From Bacillus vallismortis (GTDB lineage Bacteria > Bacillota > Bacilli > Bacillales > Bacillaceae), in assembly GCF_040784915.1 (NCBI RefSeq), contig NZ_CP160797.1, positions 1,131,001 to 1,195,000 of the forward strand: 64,000 nucleotides of DNA. Direction: 5' to 3'. Positions 1-10,096 of this stretch are shown here, in pieces (within the stretch, counting starts at the first letter, position 1; each line of letters begins with the position of its first letter). The notes under the pieces were generated by a model, which ran no database searches, was not told the origin of the DNA, and saw nothing but the letters and a program-made list of their open reading frames with translations. The translations under genes were made by a program, and so were the position numbers.

Positions 1-126
1 CGATATCATGAAAATGCCGAATAAGGAAATAAAGGTCGTATCTTTCCGCAGCAGCATAAATAGGATAATCGCCCCGATAAAAAACACATACAGTATGTGG
101 ACAGACAAAATCCCGACTTCCATCAT
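1..126 (-). CDS. yhfA: YhfA, membrane transporter, N-terminal part only
   Basis: Read on the minus strand, an open frame starts at 126 (ATG ATG) after a good AAGGAG site 6 bases upstream and runs off the left edge of the window. The visible 40 or so residues begin MMEVGILSV and contain one strongly hydrophobic segment followed by a positively charged LLRKD turn, as expected for the first membrane helix of a polytopic transporter. The name is inferred from its position next to yhgB and hmoB in B. subtilis, where yhfA is annotated as a putative transporter. The substrate cannot be deduced from this fragment. Confidence 0.6.
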   Translation of the reverse strand, partial: MMEVGILSVHILYVFFIGAIILFMLLRKDTTFISLFGIFMIS

Positions 127-194
127 TAATCACTCCTTCCGCTTCCTACAGATTATTCATAGGCAGGCGGAAGGTGCGGGGACAGAAGGCAGGG

Positions 195-512
195 TTATGA
201 TAGAAGATGAACATTGATCTGTTTGAGCTGCTCAAGCAAATGCTGCTTTAACACTCTATTCGCTTTCTGCTGATGCTCAGGGAAGCATTCAGGAGAAAAA
301 ATAACGGCGCCATCAGCCAGCCAGTTTTTTCTGTAGGCGATGATGCTTTCCGATGGTTTTAAAAATGAACCATCCTCGCGCTGCATGTCGTAATCATCAA
401 ATCCAAACTGAAAACCGCAGCACGGACAAATTTCATAAGAATGATTCCCTTGCTTATCATATGCCGGTTCAGTCAGTCCCTTAAACCCGCAGACTGGGCA
501 AGTGTTCTTCAT
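195..512 (-). CDS. yhgB: YhgB, small CPCC-type cysteine-rich protein
   Basis: A 105-residue protein starting MKNTCPVCGF. It has CPVC at residues 5-8 and CPCC at 29-32, the arrangement of CPCC-family cysteine-rich proteins that probably bind zinc in a rubredoxin-like knuckle. The rest is hydrophilic and likely helical, with no membrane segment. The frame extends upstream to 617, but the ATG at 512 follows a GGGAGG-like site and the upstream part overlaps hmoB, so 512 is used. It lies directly downstream of hmoB on the same strand with a 43-base gap and may be cotranscribed. The function is unknown. Confidence 0.75.
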   Translation of the reverse strand: MKNTCPVCGFKGLTEPAYDKQGNHSYEICPCCGFQFGFDDYDMQREDGSFLKPSESIIAYRKNWLADGAVIFSPECFPEHQQKANRVLKQHLLEQLKQINVHLLS

Positions 513-555
513 TTTGCTTTCCTCCCGATAAATAAGCTGCCGGAGATGCCGGCAG

Positions 556-1083
<528 letters not shown>

Positions 1084-1177
1084 TCAAAACAATGGTATAA
1101 GTTTCTATTGGCGAGTGCTTCAAACATAATTCTAAACAATTTTTCCCATACTACCTTTAGAAAGGCGAGGTGAGTTC

Positions 1178-3322
1178 ATGTTTAAGGTGAAGAAAAAGAA
1201 ACTATTTATACCCATCATTATTTTAGTGTTAACTGCTTTTCTCGCTTTAATAGGATATATTTCAATTATTTTTCTCGGGCATTATGTCATAGATGAAAAG
1301 AAGCTGATTCTTCATGCCTCTTCAAAAATTGTCGATCAAGACGGAGTGGAGGTTGCCAGCCTGTATACAGAAAATCGTGAGCCGGTCTCGATTAATGAGA
1401 TTCCGGAGCGGGTCAGAGAAGCGTTTATCGCTGTTGAGGATAAAAGGTTCTATGAACATCACGGCATTGATGCGAAATCTGTCGGAAGGGCGGTATACCG
1501 CGATATATTAGCAGGCGGAAAGGTGGAAGGCGGAAGCACGATCACTCAGCAGCTTGCCAAAAATATTTTTCTGACACACGACAAAACGTTTTTAAGAAAA
1601 ACAAAAGAAGTGATCATTGCGATCAATCTTGAACGGGATTACAGCAAGGACAAGCTGCTGGAAATGTATTTGAACCAGCTTTACTTCGGGCATGGGGTCT
1701 ACGGCATACAAGCGGCGTCCCACTATTATTTTAATAAGGAAGTAAAAGATTTAACTATATCCGAAGGCGCGGTTTTGGCCGCTATTCCGAAGGCGCCTTC
1801 TACGTATTCTCCTGTTTTGCATCCTGATAAAAGTAAGGAGCGGCGTGATACGATTCTCGGCATGATGAATGACCAAGGCTACATCAGTGCGAAAGAGGCT
1901 GTCAGCGCGCAGGGGAGGACGCTCGGTCTGAACGTGAAGAAACAGTCGGAAACACCTTGGTTTGACAGCTATATTGATCTTGTGATTGAAGAGGCGGAAG
2001 ACAAGTACTCGATTTCCGGAGAGCAGCTTCTTCAAGGCGGATACACGATCAAGGTTCCGCTTGATTCGAAGCTTCAGAAGACGGCTTATCAGGTGATGAA
2101 GCAGGGAAGCTACTATCCCGGAACAGACCAGAATGCTGAAGGAAGCGCCGTCTTTATCAATAACAAGACAGGCGGTGTGGAAGCGGCGATCGGCGGAAGA
2201 GAATACACATCCAAAGGATACAACCGCGTCACAGCTGCCCGCCAGCCGGGTTCCACATTGAAGCCGCTTGCGGTATACGGGCCGGCGATGCAGGAAAAGG
2301 AATTTAAACCATATTCTCTATTAAAGGATGAGCTGCAATCCTACGGAGATTATACACCGAAAAACTATGACAGCCAGTATGAGGGCGAAGTGACCATGTC
2401 TGACGCCATTACGTACAGCAAAAACGCACCGGCTGTCTGGACGCTGAATGAGATCGGCGTCGAAACAGGAAAATCTTATTTGAAAGCAAACGGCATCGAT
2501 ATCCCTGATGAAGGCCTTGCCCTCGCTCTCGGCGGTTTGGAAAAAGGCGTTTCCCCGCTCCGGCTTGCCGGCGCGTTTCATACGTTTGCCGCGGATGGAA
2601 TGTATACTGAACCGTTCTTTATTTCCAGCATAGAGGATGAAGACGGAGAAACAATAGCCGACCATAAAGAAGAAGGAAAGCGGGTATTCAGCAAGCAGAC
2701 GTCTTGGAATATGACGAGAATGCTGCAGCAGGTGGTCAAAAAGGGAACGGCCGTGTCAGGAACTTATCACGGCGATCTGGCGGGAAAAACCGGTTCTACT
2801 TCTTATACAGGCGTCTCCGGCGCGACAAAGGATGCTTGGTTTGCCGGCTATACGCCGAAAATAACCGGGGCTGTCTGGATGGGCTATGATAAAACAGACC
2901 AAAACCATTATTTAAAAGGCGGCAGCGCGTATTCGACGAGACTGTTTAAAGATATTTTGACGCAGGCTGGAGAAACCGGTGATGTGTTTACGAAGCCTAA
3001 AAACGTCAAAGAACTGGAAAGCCCGATTAAGCTGGAGCCGGTCAAAACGCTAACAGCAGATTACACATTTAAAGCAGCGGGGCTGTTTACCATTGAATTA
3101 AAATGGGATGCTCAAGAGGATGATCGGACCGTATACAGAATTTATGTAAATAAGGATGGCAAGGAGACGCTTCTTGATTCAGTCGAAGGAAAGGGCAGCT
3201 ATGAAATCCCTTATGCCAACTTGTTCTCAGGCGCTTCTTATAAAGTTGTGCCTTATAATACACAGACAAAAAGAGAAGGGGAAGGAACCGATTACGTTCA
3301 GCCGAAATTGTTTTCCTCTTAA
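1178..3322 (+). CDS. pbpF: PbpF, class A penicillin-binding protein
   Basis: A 714-residue bifunctional peptidoglycan synthase. A short basic N-terminus precedes one membrane anchor (about residues 9-35). The glycosyltransferase-51 domain shows EDKRFYEHHGID (87-98) and GGSTITQQLAKN (118-129). The transpeptidase domain has the three penicillin-binding motifs: STLK (Ser359 nucleophile, Lys362), SKN (414-416) and KTG (537-539). About 90 C-terminal residues look like a fibronectin-type beta domain. The family polymerises and cross-links cell wall outside the membrane. In B. subtilis PbpF acts mainly in spore germ-cell-wall synthesis; I did not find a convincing forespore promoter here. The start follows an AGGCGAGGTG site. 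Confidence 0.95.
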   Translation: MFKVKKKKLFIPIIILVLTAFLALIGYISIIFLGHYVIDEKKLILHASSKIVDQDGVEVASLYTENREPVSINEIPERVREAFIAVEDKRFYEHHGIDAKSVGRAVYRDILAGGKVEGGSTITQQLAKNIFLTHDKTFLRKTKEVIIAINLERDYSKDKLLEMYLNQLYFGHGVYGIQAASHYYFNKEVKDLTISEGAVLAAIPKAPSTYSPVLHPDKSKERRDTILGMMNDQGYISAKEAVSAQGRTLGLNVKKQSETPWFDSYIDLVIEEAEDKYSISGEQLLQGGYTIKVPLDSKLQKTAYQVMKQGSYYPGTDQNAEGSAVFINNKTGGVEAAIGGREYTSKGYNRVTAARQPGSTLKPLAVYGPAMQEKEFKPYSLLKDELQSYGDYTPKNYDSQYEGEVTMSDAITYSKNAPAVWTLNEIGVETGKSYLKANGIDIPDEGLALALGGLEKGVSPLRLAGAFHTFAADGMYTEPFFISSIEDEDGETIADHKEEGKRVFSKQTSWNMTRMLQQVVKKGTAVSGTYHGDLAGKTGSTSYTGVSGATKDAWFAGYTPKITGAVWMGYDKTDQNHYLKGGSAYSTRLFKDILTQAGETGDVFTKPKNVKELESPIKLEPVKTLTADYTFKAAGLFTIELKWDAQEDDRTVYRIYVNKDGKETLLDSVEGKGSYEIPYANLFSGASYKVVPYNTQTKREGEGTDYVQPKLFSS

Positions 3323-3341
3323 TGGAATTCGGCGATTTTTT
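3301..3341 (+). terminator. pbpF terminator overlapping the stop codon
   Basis: GCCGAAATT (3301-3309) pairs with AATTCGGC (3326-3333) with one bulged base and is followed by six T. The stem begins inside the pbpF coding sequence, just before its stop. Confidence 0.55.
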
Positions 3342-3442
3342 GAACATTGAGCCTCATTTCTATACCATTTGCCCAAAACGAGGTATAGTGTAATGGTCAA
3401 GAAACACGAACGTATGGTTGCAGTATGAAAGGTGGAAATCAG

Positions 3443-4504
3443 ATGAGTAAACAAGAAACGTTTAACGAGACGTTTTTAAAAGCTGCACGGGGAGAAAAAG
3501 CGGATCACACGCCTGTATGGTACATGAGACAAGCTGGGCGCTCACAGCCGGAATACCGTAAGCTGAAGGAAAAGTACGGATTGTTCGAGATTACCCATCA
3601 GCCCGAACTATGTGCGTATGTCACAAGACTTCCGGTTGAGCAATACGGGGTTGATGCTGCAATCCTTTATAAAGATATCATGACTCCGCTGCCTTCAATC
3701 GGAGTGGATGTTGAAATCAAAAACGGGATCGGGCCTGTGATTGATCAGCCGATCCGGTCTCTGGCGGACATTGAAAAACTCGGACAGATTGATCCGGAAC
3801 AGGATGTGCCGTACGTGCTAGAGACGATTAAACTGCTTGTCAATGAGCAGCTCAACGTCCCGCTCATCGGTTTCTCGGGTGCGCCTTTTACGCTTGCCAG
3901 CTACATGATCGAAGGCGGTCCTTCGAAAAACTACAATAAAACAAAAGCCTTCATGTACAGCATGCCGGATGCATGGGACCTTTTGATGCATAAGCTTGCC
4001 GACATGATTATCGTATACGTAAAAGCGCAAATTAAAGCAGGCGCAAAAGCGATTCAAATCTTTGATTCGTGGGTCGGCGCGCTGAATCAGGCGGACTACA
4101 GAACATACATCAAACCCGTGATGAACCGGATTTTTACAGAGCTTGCACAGGAGGATGTGCCGCTGATCATGTTTGGTGTCGGCGCAAGCCATCTGGCAGG
4201 TGATTGGCATGACCTTCCCCTCGATGTTGTCGGGCTCGATTGGAGACTCGGCATTGAGGAGGCCAGATCAAAAGGCATCGCCAAAACAGTGCAGGGCAAT
4301 CTGGACCCGTCCATTTTGCTGGCGCCTTGGGAAGTCATTGAGAAAAAAACGGCGGATATACTGGATCAGGGCCTGAAATCGGACGGTTTCATTTTTAACC
4401 TTGGACATGGGGTATTTCCTGACGTCAGTCCTGAGGTTTTGAAAAAACTGACAGCATTTGTCCATAAATATTCACAAAACAAAAAAACGGGTCAATATTC
4501 CTAA
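3443..4504 (+). CDS. hemE: HemE, uroporphyrinogen III decarboxylase
   Basis: A 353-residue cytoplasmic enzyme that decarboxylates the four acetate side chains of uroporphyrinogen III to give coproporphyrinogen III. The substrate-binding signature [11 protein letters not shown] is at residues 24-34, and the catalytic aspartate region [12 protein letters not shown] follows (Asp78). Length is typical of the family. The ATG at 3443 is preferred over the in-frame ATG at 3425, because AAAGGTGG sits just upstream of it. It is the first gene of the hemE-hemH-hemY operon, all plus strand with short gaps. Confidence 0.96.
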   Translation: MSKQETFNETFLKAARGEKADHTPVWYMRQAGRSQPEYRKLKEKYGLFEITHQPELCAYVTRLPVEQYGVDAAILYKDIMTPLPSIGVDVEIKNGIGPVIDQPIRSLADIEKLGQIDPEQDVPYVLETIKLLVNEQLNVPLIGFSGAPFTLASYMIEGGPSKNYNKTKAFMYSMPDAWDLLMHKLADMIIVYVKAQIKAGAKAIQIFDSWVGALNQADYRTYIKPVMNRIFTELAQEDVPLIMFGVGASHLAGDWHDLPLDVVGLDWRLGIEEARSKGIAKTVQGNLDPSILLAPWEVIEKKTADILDQGLKSDGFIFNLGHGVFPDVSPEVLKKLTAFVHKYSQNKKTGQYS

Positions 4505-4576
4505 GCGTATCTTTTGCTATCATGATGATATACCTGTCAAAATATTTGTATCAGATCATTAAAGAGGGTGTAAACA

Positions 4577-5509
4577 GTGGGTAGAAAGAAAATGGGGCTT
4601 CTCGTTATGGCGTACGGCACGCCTTATAAAGAAGAAGATATCGAACGTTATTATACACATATCAGAAGAGGCAGAAAGCCTGAACCTGAAATGCTTCAAG
4701 ATTTAAAAGACAGATACGAAGCAATTGGCGGCATTTCACCGCTTGCCAAAATCACAGAAGAGCAGGCGCACAAGCTTGAACAGCACTTAAATGACATTCA
4801 GGACGAGATTACATTTAAAGCGTATATCGGTCTGAAGCACATCGAGCCGTTTATTGAAGACGCTGTGGCAGAGATGCATAAGGACGGCATCACAGAAGCA
4901 GTCAGCATCGTGCTGGCACCGCATTTCTCCACATTCAGCGTGCAGTCCTACAACAAACGTGCCAAAGAAGAGGCTGAAAAACTTGGCGGCTTAACGATTA
5001 CGTCTGTTGAAAGCTGGTACGATGAACCGAAGTTCGTGAAATACTGGGTTGACCGAGTGAAGGAAACATATGCGTCAATGCCTGAGGATGAAAGAGAAAA
5101 GGCGATGCTCATCGTATCCGCCCACAGTCTGCCGGAAAAAATCAAAGAATTTGGAGACCCGTACCCGAACCAGCTTCATGAATCGGCGAAATTGATTGCT
5201 GAAGGCGCAGGCGTTTCCGAATATGCTGTCGGCTGGCAAAGCGAAGGGAACACGCCTGATCCTTGGCTCGGACCCGATGTACAGGATTTAACACGTGATT
5301 TATTCGAACAAAAAGGCTATCAGGCATTTGTATATGTCCCTGTCGGATTTGTAGCGGATCATTTAGAAGTGCTTTACGATAATGATTATGAATGCAAAGT
5401 GGTCACTGACGATATAGGCGCAAGCTACTACCGCCCGGAAATGCCGAATGCAAAGCCGGAATTTATTGATGCATTAGCAACAGTTGTATTAAAAAAATTA
5501 GGACGTTAA
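4577..5509 (+). CDS. hemH: HemH (CpfC), coproporphyrin III ferrochelatase
   Basis: A 310-residue soluble monomeric chelatase that inserts Fe(II) into coproporphyrin III in the Gram-positive heme route. The metal site residues are His183 (in SAHSLPEKI) and Glu264 (in [10 protein letters not shown]), at the positions known for the B. subtilis enzyme. Translation starts at GTG 4577 after AGAGGGTG. The gene lies 72 bases after hemE and 14 before hemY, in the same operon. Several residues in the 57-75 region differ from strain 168 as I remember it. Confidence 0.96.
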   Translation: MGRKKMGLLVMAYGTPYKEEDIERYYTHIRRGRKPEPEMLQDLKDRYEAIGGISPLAKITEEQAHKLEQHLNDIQDEITFKAYIGLKHIEPFIEDAVAEMHKDGITEAVSIVLAPHFSTFSVQSYNKRAKEEAEKLGGLTITSVESWYDEPKFVKYWVDRVKETYASMPEDEREKAMLIVSAHSLPEKIKEFGDPYPNQLHESAKLIAEGAGVSEYAVGWQSEGNTPDPWLGPDVQDLTRDLFEQKGYQAFVYVPVGFVADHLEVLYDNDYECKVVTDDIGASYYRPEMPNAKPEFIDALATVVLKKLGR

Positions 5510-5523
5510 AGAAGGCGATGAAC

Positions 5524-6936
5524 ATGAGTGACGGCAAAAAACATGTAGTCATCATCGGCGGCGGCATTACCGGTTTAGCCGCCGCCTTCTATATGGAAAA
5601 AGAAATCAAAGAAAAAGATCTGCCGCTTGAGCTGACGCTCGTTGAGGCAAGTCCGAGAGTCGGCGGGAAAATCCAGACTGTCAAAAAAGACGGCTATATC
5701 ATCGAACGAGGGCCTGACTCATTTCTGGAACGGAAGAAAAGCGCTCCGGAGCTTGTCAAAGACTTAGGCCTTGAACATTTACTTGTCAACAATGCGACAG
5801 GACAATCCTATGTGCTTGTAAACCGCACTCTGCATCCAATGCCGAAAGGCGCCGTAATGGGGATACCGACAAAAATCGCGCCGTTCGTTTCAACCGGTCT
5901 GTTTTCTCTGTCTGGGAAGGCAAGAGCCGCTATGGATTTCATCCTGCCTGCAAGCAAATCAAAAGACGACCAGTCATTGGGAGAATTTTTCCGCAGACGT
6001 GTCGGAGATGAAGTGGTTGAGAATTTAATCGAGCCGCTTCTATCAGGCATCTACGCTGGCGACATTGACAAGCTCAGCCTAATGTCGACTTTTCCGCAAT
6101 TTTACCAGACGGAACAAAAGCACAGAAGTTTAATTCTAGGCATGAAAAAAACAAGGCCTCAAGGCGCCGGCCAGCAGCTGACGGCTAAAAAGCAAGGGCA
6201 GTTCCAGACCCTGTCAACCGGTTTGCAGACTCTTGTCGAAGAGATCGAAAAGCAATTAAAGCTGACGAAGATATACAAAGGCACAAAAGTGACCAAGATC
6301 AGCAACGGTGGCGCTGGCTACTCACTCGAGTTGGATAACGGAGTCACACTTGATGCTGATTCAGTGATTGTGACTGCTCCGCATAAAGCGGCTGCGGGAA
6401 TGCTTTCAGAGCTTCCTGCCATTTCTCATTTGAAAAATATGCACTCCACATCCGTGGCAAATGTCGCCTTGGGCTTCCCTGAAGGCGCCGTTCAAATGGA
6501 GCATGAGGGCACGGGCTTTGTGATCTCAAGAAACAGTGATTTCGCGATCACAGCCTGTACGTGGACGAACAAAAAATGGCCGCACGCAGCGCCGGAAGGC
6601 AAAACGCTGCTTCGTGCATATGTCGGGAAAGCCGGAGACGAATCCATTGTCGATCTCTCAGATAACGACATTATCAATTTTGTGTTAGAAGACTTAAAGA
6701 AAGTCATGAACATAAAAGGGGAGCCGGAAATGGCATGTGTCACCCGCTGGCATGAAAGCATGCCGCAGTACCATGTCGGCCATAAGCAGCGCATCAAAGA
6801 GCTGCGCGAAGCACTGGCCTCCGCGTATCCGGGTGTCTACATGACAGGCGCTTCTTTTGAAGGTGTCGGAATTCCCGACTGCATCGATCAAGGAAAAGCA
6901 GCCGTGTCTGACGCGCTCACCTATTTATTCAGCTAA
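5524..6936 (+). CDS. hemY: HemY (CgoX), coproporphyrinogen III oxidase
   Basis: A 470-residue FAD enzyme that oxidises coproporphyrinogen III to coproporphyrin III, the step before HemH iron insertion. The dinucleotide-binding motif VIIGGGITGLAAAF lies at the N-terminus, and a second FAD-contacting element, GVGIPDCIDQGKAAVSDAL, closes the protein, as in the amine-oxidase/protoporphyrinogen-oxidase superfamily. The ATG at 5524 is chosen rather than 5518 because of its spacing from GAAGGCG. It is the last gene of the hem operon, with a strong terminator directly after the stop. Confidence 0.95.
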   Translation: MSDGKKHVVIIGGGITGLAAAFYMEKEIKEKDLPLELTLVEASPRVGGKIQTVKKDGYIIERGPDSFLERKKSAPELVKDLGLEHLLVNNATGQSYVLVNRTLHPMPKGAVMGIPTKIAPFVSTGLFSLSGKARAAMDFILPASKSKDDQSLGEFFRRRVGDEVVENLIEPLLSGIYAGDIDKLSLMSTFPQFYQTEQKHRSLILGMKKTRPQGAGQQLTAKKQGQFQTLSTGLQTLVEEIEKQLKLTKIYKGTKVTKISNGGAGYSLELDNGVTLDADSVIVTAPHKAAAGMLSELPAISHLKNMHSTSVANVALGFPEGAVQMEHEGTGFVISRNSDFAITACTWTNKKWPHAAPEGKTLLRAYVGKAGDESIVDLSDNDIINFVLEDLKKVMNIKGEPEMACVTRWHESMPQYHVGHKQRIKELREALASAYPGVYMTGASFEGVGIPDCIDQGKAAVSDALTYLFS

Positions 6937-6964
6937 AACCCTCCGCTGCGGCGGAGGTTTTTTT
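6936..6964 (+). terminator. hem operon terminator
   Basis: CCTCCGC, loop TGCG, GCGGAGG, then seven T, immediately after the hemY stop codon. Confidence 0.9.
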
Positions 6965-7038
6965 GGTGGGGAATGTCAATATTGTGTAAAAAATGATTGA
7001 ATTGATCATCGGGTTATGATACATTTGCATATGTACTT

Positions 7039-7067
7039 AATGACTAAAATGTTCAAACGGTCAGTTT
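7039..7067. promoter_or_regulatory. Candidate YhgD operator upstream of yhgD
   Basis: AATGACT, 13 bases, then GGTCAGTTT: an inverted TGACY/RGTCA pair with flanks AA and GTTT. An element of identical length and flanks lies before yhgE at 7681-7709. Duplication beside a TetR gene and its partner suggests the YhgD binding site; this is inference. Confidence 0.55.
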
Positions 7068-7081
7068 CGAGGTGATAGACA

Positions 7082-7657
7082 ATGTCAATAGATCGAAAAA
7101 AGCTCATTTTAGAGGCTGCTACAAAGTCTTTCACGCAGTTCGGTTATAAAGCGACGACAATGGACCTAGTGGCAAAGCTTGCGAATGTGGGGAAGGGAAC
7201 CATTTATACCTTTTTCAAAAACAAAGAAGAGCTGTTTGACGAGATTTTCACAACTTTATTGAAGGAAATGAAGCAGAAAGCGGACGAAGCGATGGAGCCG
7301 GATCTTCCATTCCATGAAAATGTGCACAGAGCGCTGTTTGCCATTCTCGAGTTCAGGAAAACACATCAGCTGACGATCAAGATTTTCCAAGAAAACGCTG
7401 AAATTGGTACAATGGCCGTTCAGGACGTCATCCAAAAAATGGAGCGTGGTCTTCTATCTTATATGAAAGATAAGATAGAAAACGGGATCAAAAGCGGTGC
7501 AATCAAGCCGTGCGACCCTGAGCTGACAGCTTTTGTGATGCTGAAGCTTTATATCGCACTCATTTTTGATTGGGAAAAACAGCATCCCCCGCTTGATAAA
7601 CAGACAATTGCGGAACTGCTTGAATTGTATGTTGTCAAAGGATTGTCAGCCAACTAG
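7082..7657 (+). CDS. yhgD: YhgD, TetR-family transcriptional regulator
   Basis: A 191-residue TetR/AcrR-type repressor. The N-terminal helix-turn-helix covers about residues 20-50, including MDLVAKLANVGKGTIYTFF with the typical KGTIYxxFxxKEEL ending. The helical C-terminal half would bind an unknown inducer and dimerise. It starts at ATG 7082 after GAGGTG. It lies 70 bases before yhgE on the same strand, and both are preceded by the same 29-base inverted-repeat element. It probably represses itself and yhgE, a common arrangement for a regulator and a membrane exporter-like protein. Confidence 0.9.
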   Translation: MSIDRKKLILEAATKSFTQFGYKATTMDLVAKLANVGKGTIYTFFKNKEELFDEIFTTLLKEMKQKADEAMEPDLPFHENVHRALFAILEFRKTHQLTIKIFQENAEIGTMAVQDVIQKMERGLLSYMKDKIENGIKSGAIKPCDPELTAFVMLKLYIALIFDWEKQHPPLDKQTIAELLELYVVKGLSAN

Positions 7658-7680
7658 ATAATCCTTTCTTTTTGCAAGAA

Positions 7681-7709
7681 AATGACCATTTTTCATGATG
7701 AGTCAGTTT
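7681..7709. promoter_or_regulatory. Candidate YhgD operator upstream of yhgE
   Basis: AATGACC, 13 bases, then AGTCAGTTT, the second copy of the element at 7039-7067, with the same 29-base length. It sits 18 bases before the yhgE start codon, between the two genes. Confidence 0.5.
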
Positions 7710-7727
7710 TAGAATGGAGGCATCAGG

Positions 7728-10055
7728 ATGAACACAATACGAAGTCAGTGGAAAGACATCGTAACGAGTAAAACATTATTAATTCCCATCATTGCCATTT
7801 TGTTTGTCCCGCTTATTTACAGCGGCGTGTTCTTAAAGGCTTATTGGGACCCATACGGCACAGTTGACCAGCTCCCTGTCGTTGTCGTCAACCAAGACAA
7901 AGGAGAAACCTATGAAGGAGAAAAACTCCAAATCGGTGATGATCTGGTCAAAGAATTAAAGGATAATAACAACTTTGATTGGCATTTTTCCAGTGATCTT
8001 GACCAATCGTTAAAGGACTTATTAAATCAAAAATACTATTTGGTTGTCGAGATTCCTGAGGATTTTTCTAAGAATGCCAGCACGGTATTGGACAAAAATC
8101 CGAAAAAGCTGGATCTGAAATACCATACAAATGCCGGATCCAACTATGTAGGGGCAACGATCGGTGAAAAAGCGATCGATAAACTGAAAGCCTCTGTTTC
8201 TAAAGAAGTGACCGAGCAATATACGAAAGTCATTTTTGATAACTTTAAAGATATCGCCAAGGGTTTGAGCGACGCGAGCAGCGGCGCGAAAAAAATTGAT
8301 GACGGCACAAAGGATGCGAAAAACGGAAGCGCCCAGCTGAAAGAAAATTTGGAGAAGCTGAAGGAAAGCACCGCCACCATCAGTGACAAAACGGCGCAGC
8401 TTGCAGATGGAGCGGCAAAGGTAACAAGCGGCATCCAATCGCTTGACAGCTCGCTCGGAAAATTCCAGGACAGCAGCAATACGATTTATGAAAACTCAGG
8501 GAAGCTTGCCGCAGGATCAGGCAAGATAACGGGCAAACTGAATGAACTGAATGCCGGCCTTCAAAAGGTGCAGCAGGGCTTGCCTAATCTCACAAACGGA
8601 CTGGATCAGCTCAACAGTAAAGCCCAAGAAGGTTCTGAGAAAGCAGCAAAAGCGGAAAAGCTCATCAATGCGCTCGATTTAACGAAGCTTGAAACAGCTG
8701 TCAACAACCTGGAAAAGTCAGAAACAGCGATGAAGGAATTAAAAAAACAGTTGACTGACTTTGAAAACAGCTTGAAAAACCGTGATCAGGCATTTAAAAA
8801 TCTCATCAATTCGAGTGACTTCTTAACTGCGGAGCAAAAAAGCCAGCTGATCAATTCTGTTGAAAAGAAGCTTCCGCAAGTTGATGCGCCTGATTTTGAT
8901 CAAATGTTAAGCCAGCTTCCTGCTGCTGATCAGCTGCCTGACATTGCAACGATAAAAAGCTCATTGGAAGATGTGAAAGCAGAGGTTGCACAGGTGAAGG
9001 CATTACCGGAAGCTACCTCTAAGCTTTATAACGGCGCAAAAGCCACTCAAGATGCGATTGACAAATTAACTGCTGGATCTGAGAAGATATACAATGCTTC
9101 ACAGCAGCTGACAGATGGCCAAAATAAATTGACAGCCGGTATCGGTGAATATAATAAGCAGTTCGCAAAAGCAAAAGCAGGCTCAGAGCAATTGGTGACA
9201 GGAAGCAGCCAAGTATCCGGCGGTTTGCTGAAACTGTTAGACGGGTCTAAACAAGTCCAAAGCGGATCATCAAAACTTGCAGATGGATCTGAATCACTTG
9301 ATACAGGTTTAGGCAAGCTATTGGACGGCACAGGAGAGCTGTCTAGTAAGCTGAAGGACGCGGCAGATCAAACAGGAGATATCGATGCTGACGATCAAAC
9401 ATACGGCATGTTTGCCGATCCTGTTAAAACGAATGATGACGCCATTCATTCCGTTCCTAACTATGGAACAGGGCTCACACCTTATATCCTGTCAATGGGC
9501 TTGTATGTCGGCGGCATCATGCTGACGGTTGTCTTCCCGCTGAAGGAAGCGTCAGGACGTCCGAGAAACGGTTTTGAGTGGTTCTTCAGCAAATTCAACG
9601 TTATGATGCTCGTTGGAATCATTCAATCACTGATAGTGGCAACGGTTCTTCTGCTGGGAATCGGCCTCGAGGTTGAGAGCACGTGGAGATTTTACGTGTT
9701 CACGATCATTACGAGTCTTGCTTTCCTGGCGATGATTCAATTTTTGGCCACAACGATGGGCAATCCGGGACGGTTTATCGCAGTGATTATTTTAGTGCTG
9801 CAGCTGGGAGCGAGCGGAGGAACATTCCCGCTGGAATTGCTTCCGAATTTCTATCAAGTCATCCACGGCGCATTGCCGATGACCTACAGCATTAACGGAT
9901 TCAGAGCGGTCATTTCAAACGGCGATTTTGGCTACATGTGGCAGATGGCCGGCGTCTTAATTGGCATCGCCCTCTTTATGATATTGCTGAGCATTACTTA
10001 CTTTATGATGCTAAGCCGGAAGGAAGAAACATCGGAAGAACAGCCGGCTTCATAA
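7728..10055 (+). CDS. yhgE: YhgE, large membrane protein of the YhgE/Pip family
   Basis: A 775-residue protein. One membrane helix near the N-terminus (about 18-36) is followed by an extracellular region of roughly 550 residues rich in Gly, Ser, Lys and short heptad-like repeats of the type xGxxKLxDGxxxL, then five or six membrane helices in the last 200 residues. This is the YhgE/Pip (phage infection protein) architecture, related to ABC-2 type membrane subunits. Homologues serve as phage receptors or as exporter components, but the transported compound is unknown. It is preceded by AATGGAGG and probably controlled by YhgD. Confidence 0.9.
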   Translation: MNTIRSQWKDIVTSKTLLIPIIAILFVPLIYSGVFLKAYWDPYGTVDQLPVVVVNQDKGETYEGEKLQIGDDLVKELKDNNNFDWHFSSDLDQSLKDLLNQKYYLVVEIPEDFSKNASTVLDKNPKKLDLKYHTNAGSNYVGATIGEKAIDKLKASVSKEVTEQYTKVIFDNFKDIAKGLSDASSGAKKIDDGTKDAKNGSAQLKENLEKLKESTATISDKTAQLADGAAKVTSGIQSLDSSLGKFQDSSNTIYENSGKLAAGSGKITGKLNELNAGLQKVQQGLPNLTNGLDQLNSKAQEGSEKAAKAEKLINALDLTKLETAVNNLEKSETAMKELKKQLTDFENSLKNRDQAFKNLINSSDFLTAEQKSQLINSVEKKLPQVDAPDFDQMLSQLPAADQLPDIATIKSSLEDVKAEVAQVKALPEATSKLYNGAKATQDAIDKLTAGSEKIYNASQQLTDGQNKLTAGIGEYNKQFAKAKAGSEQLVTGSSQVSGGLLKLLDGSKQVQSGSSKLADGSESLDTGLGKLLDGTGELSSKLKDAADQTGDIDADDQTYGMFADPVKTNDDAIHSVPNYGTGLTPYILSMGLYVGGIMLTVVFPLKEASGRPRNGFEWFFSKFNVMMLVGIIQSLIVATVLLLGIGLEVESTWRFYVFTIITSLAFLAMIQFLATTMGNPGRFIAVIILVLQLGASGGTFPLELLPNFYQVIHGALPMTYSINGFRAVISNGDFGYMWQMAGVLIGIALFMILLSITYFMMLSRKEETSEEQPAS

Positions 10056-10057
10056 TG

Positions 10058-10096
10058 AAAAAGAACTTGTTTCCTTCGAAACAAGTTCTTTTTTTG
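10058..10096. terminator. Bidirectional terminator between yhgE and fabHB
   Basis: AAAGAACTTGTTT, loop CCTTCG, AAACAAGTTCTTT, followed by T on the plus strand and preceded by A, so it can end transcripts from both convergent genes. Confidence 0.9.

Noticed and set aside
7728..9400. Repetitive Lys/Gly/Ser-rich coding in yhgE considered as a tandem DNA repeat
   Set aside because: Repeats are protein heptad-like patterns with divergent DNA, typical of the family's extracellular region.
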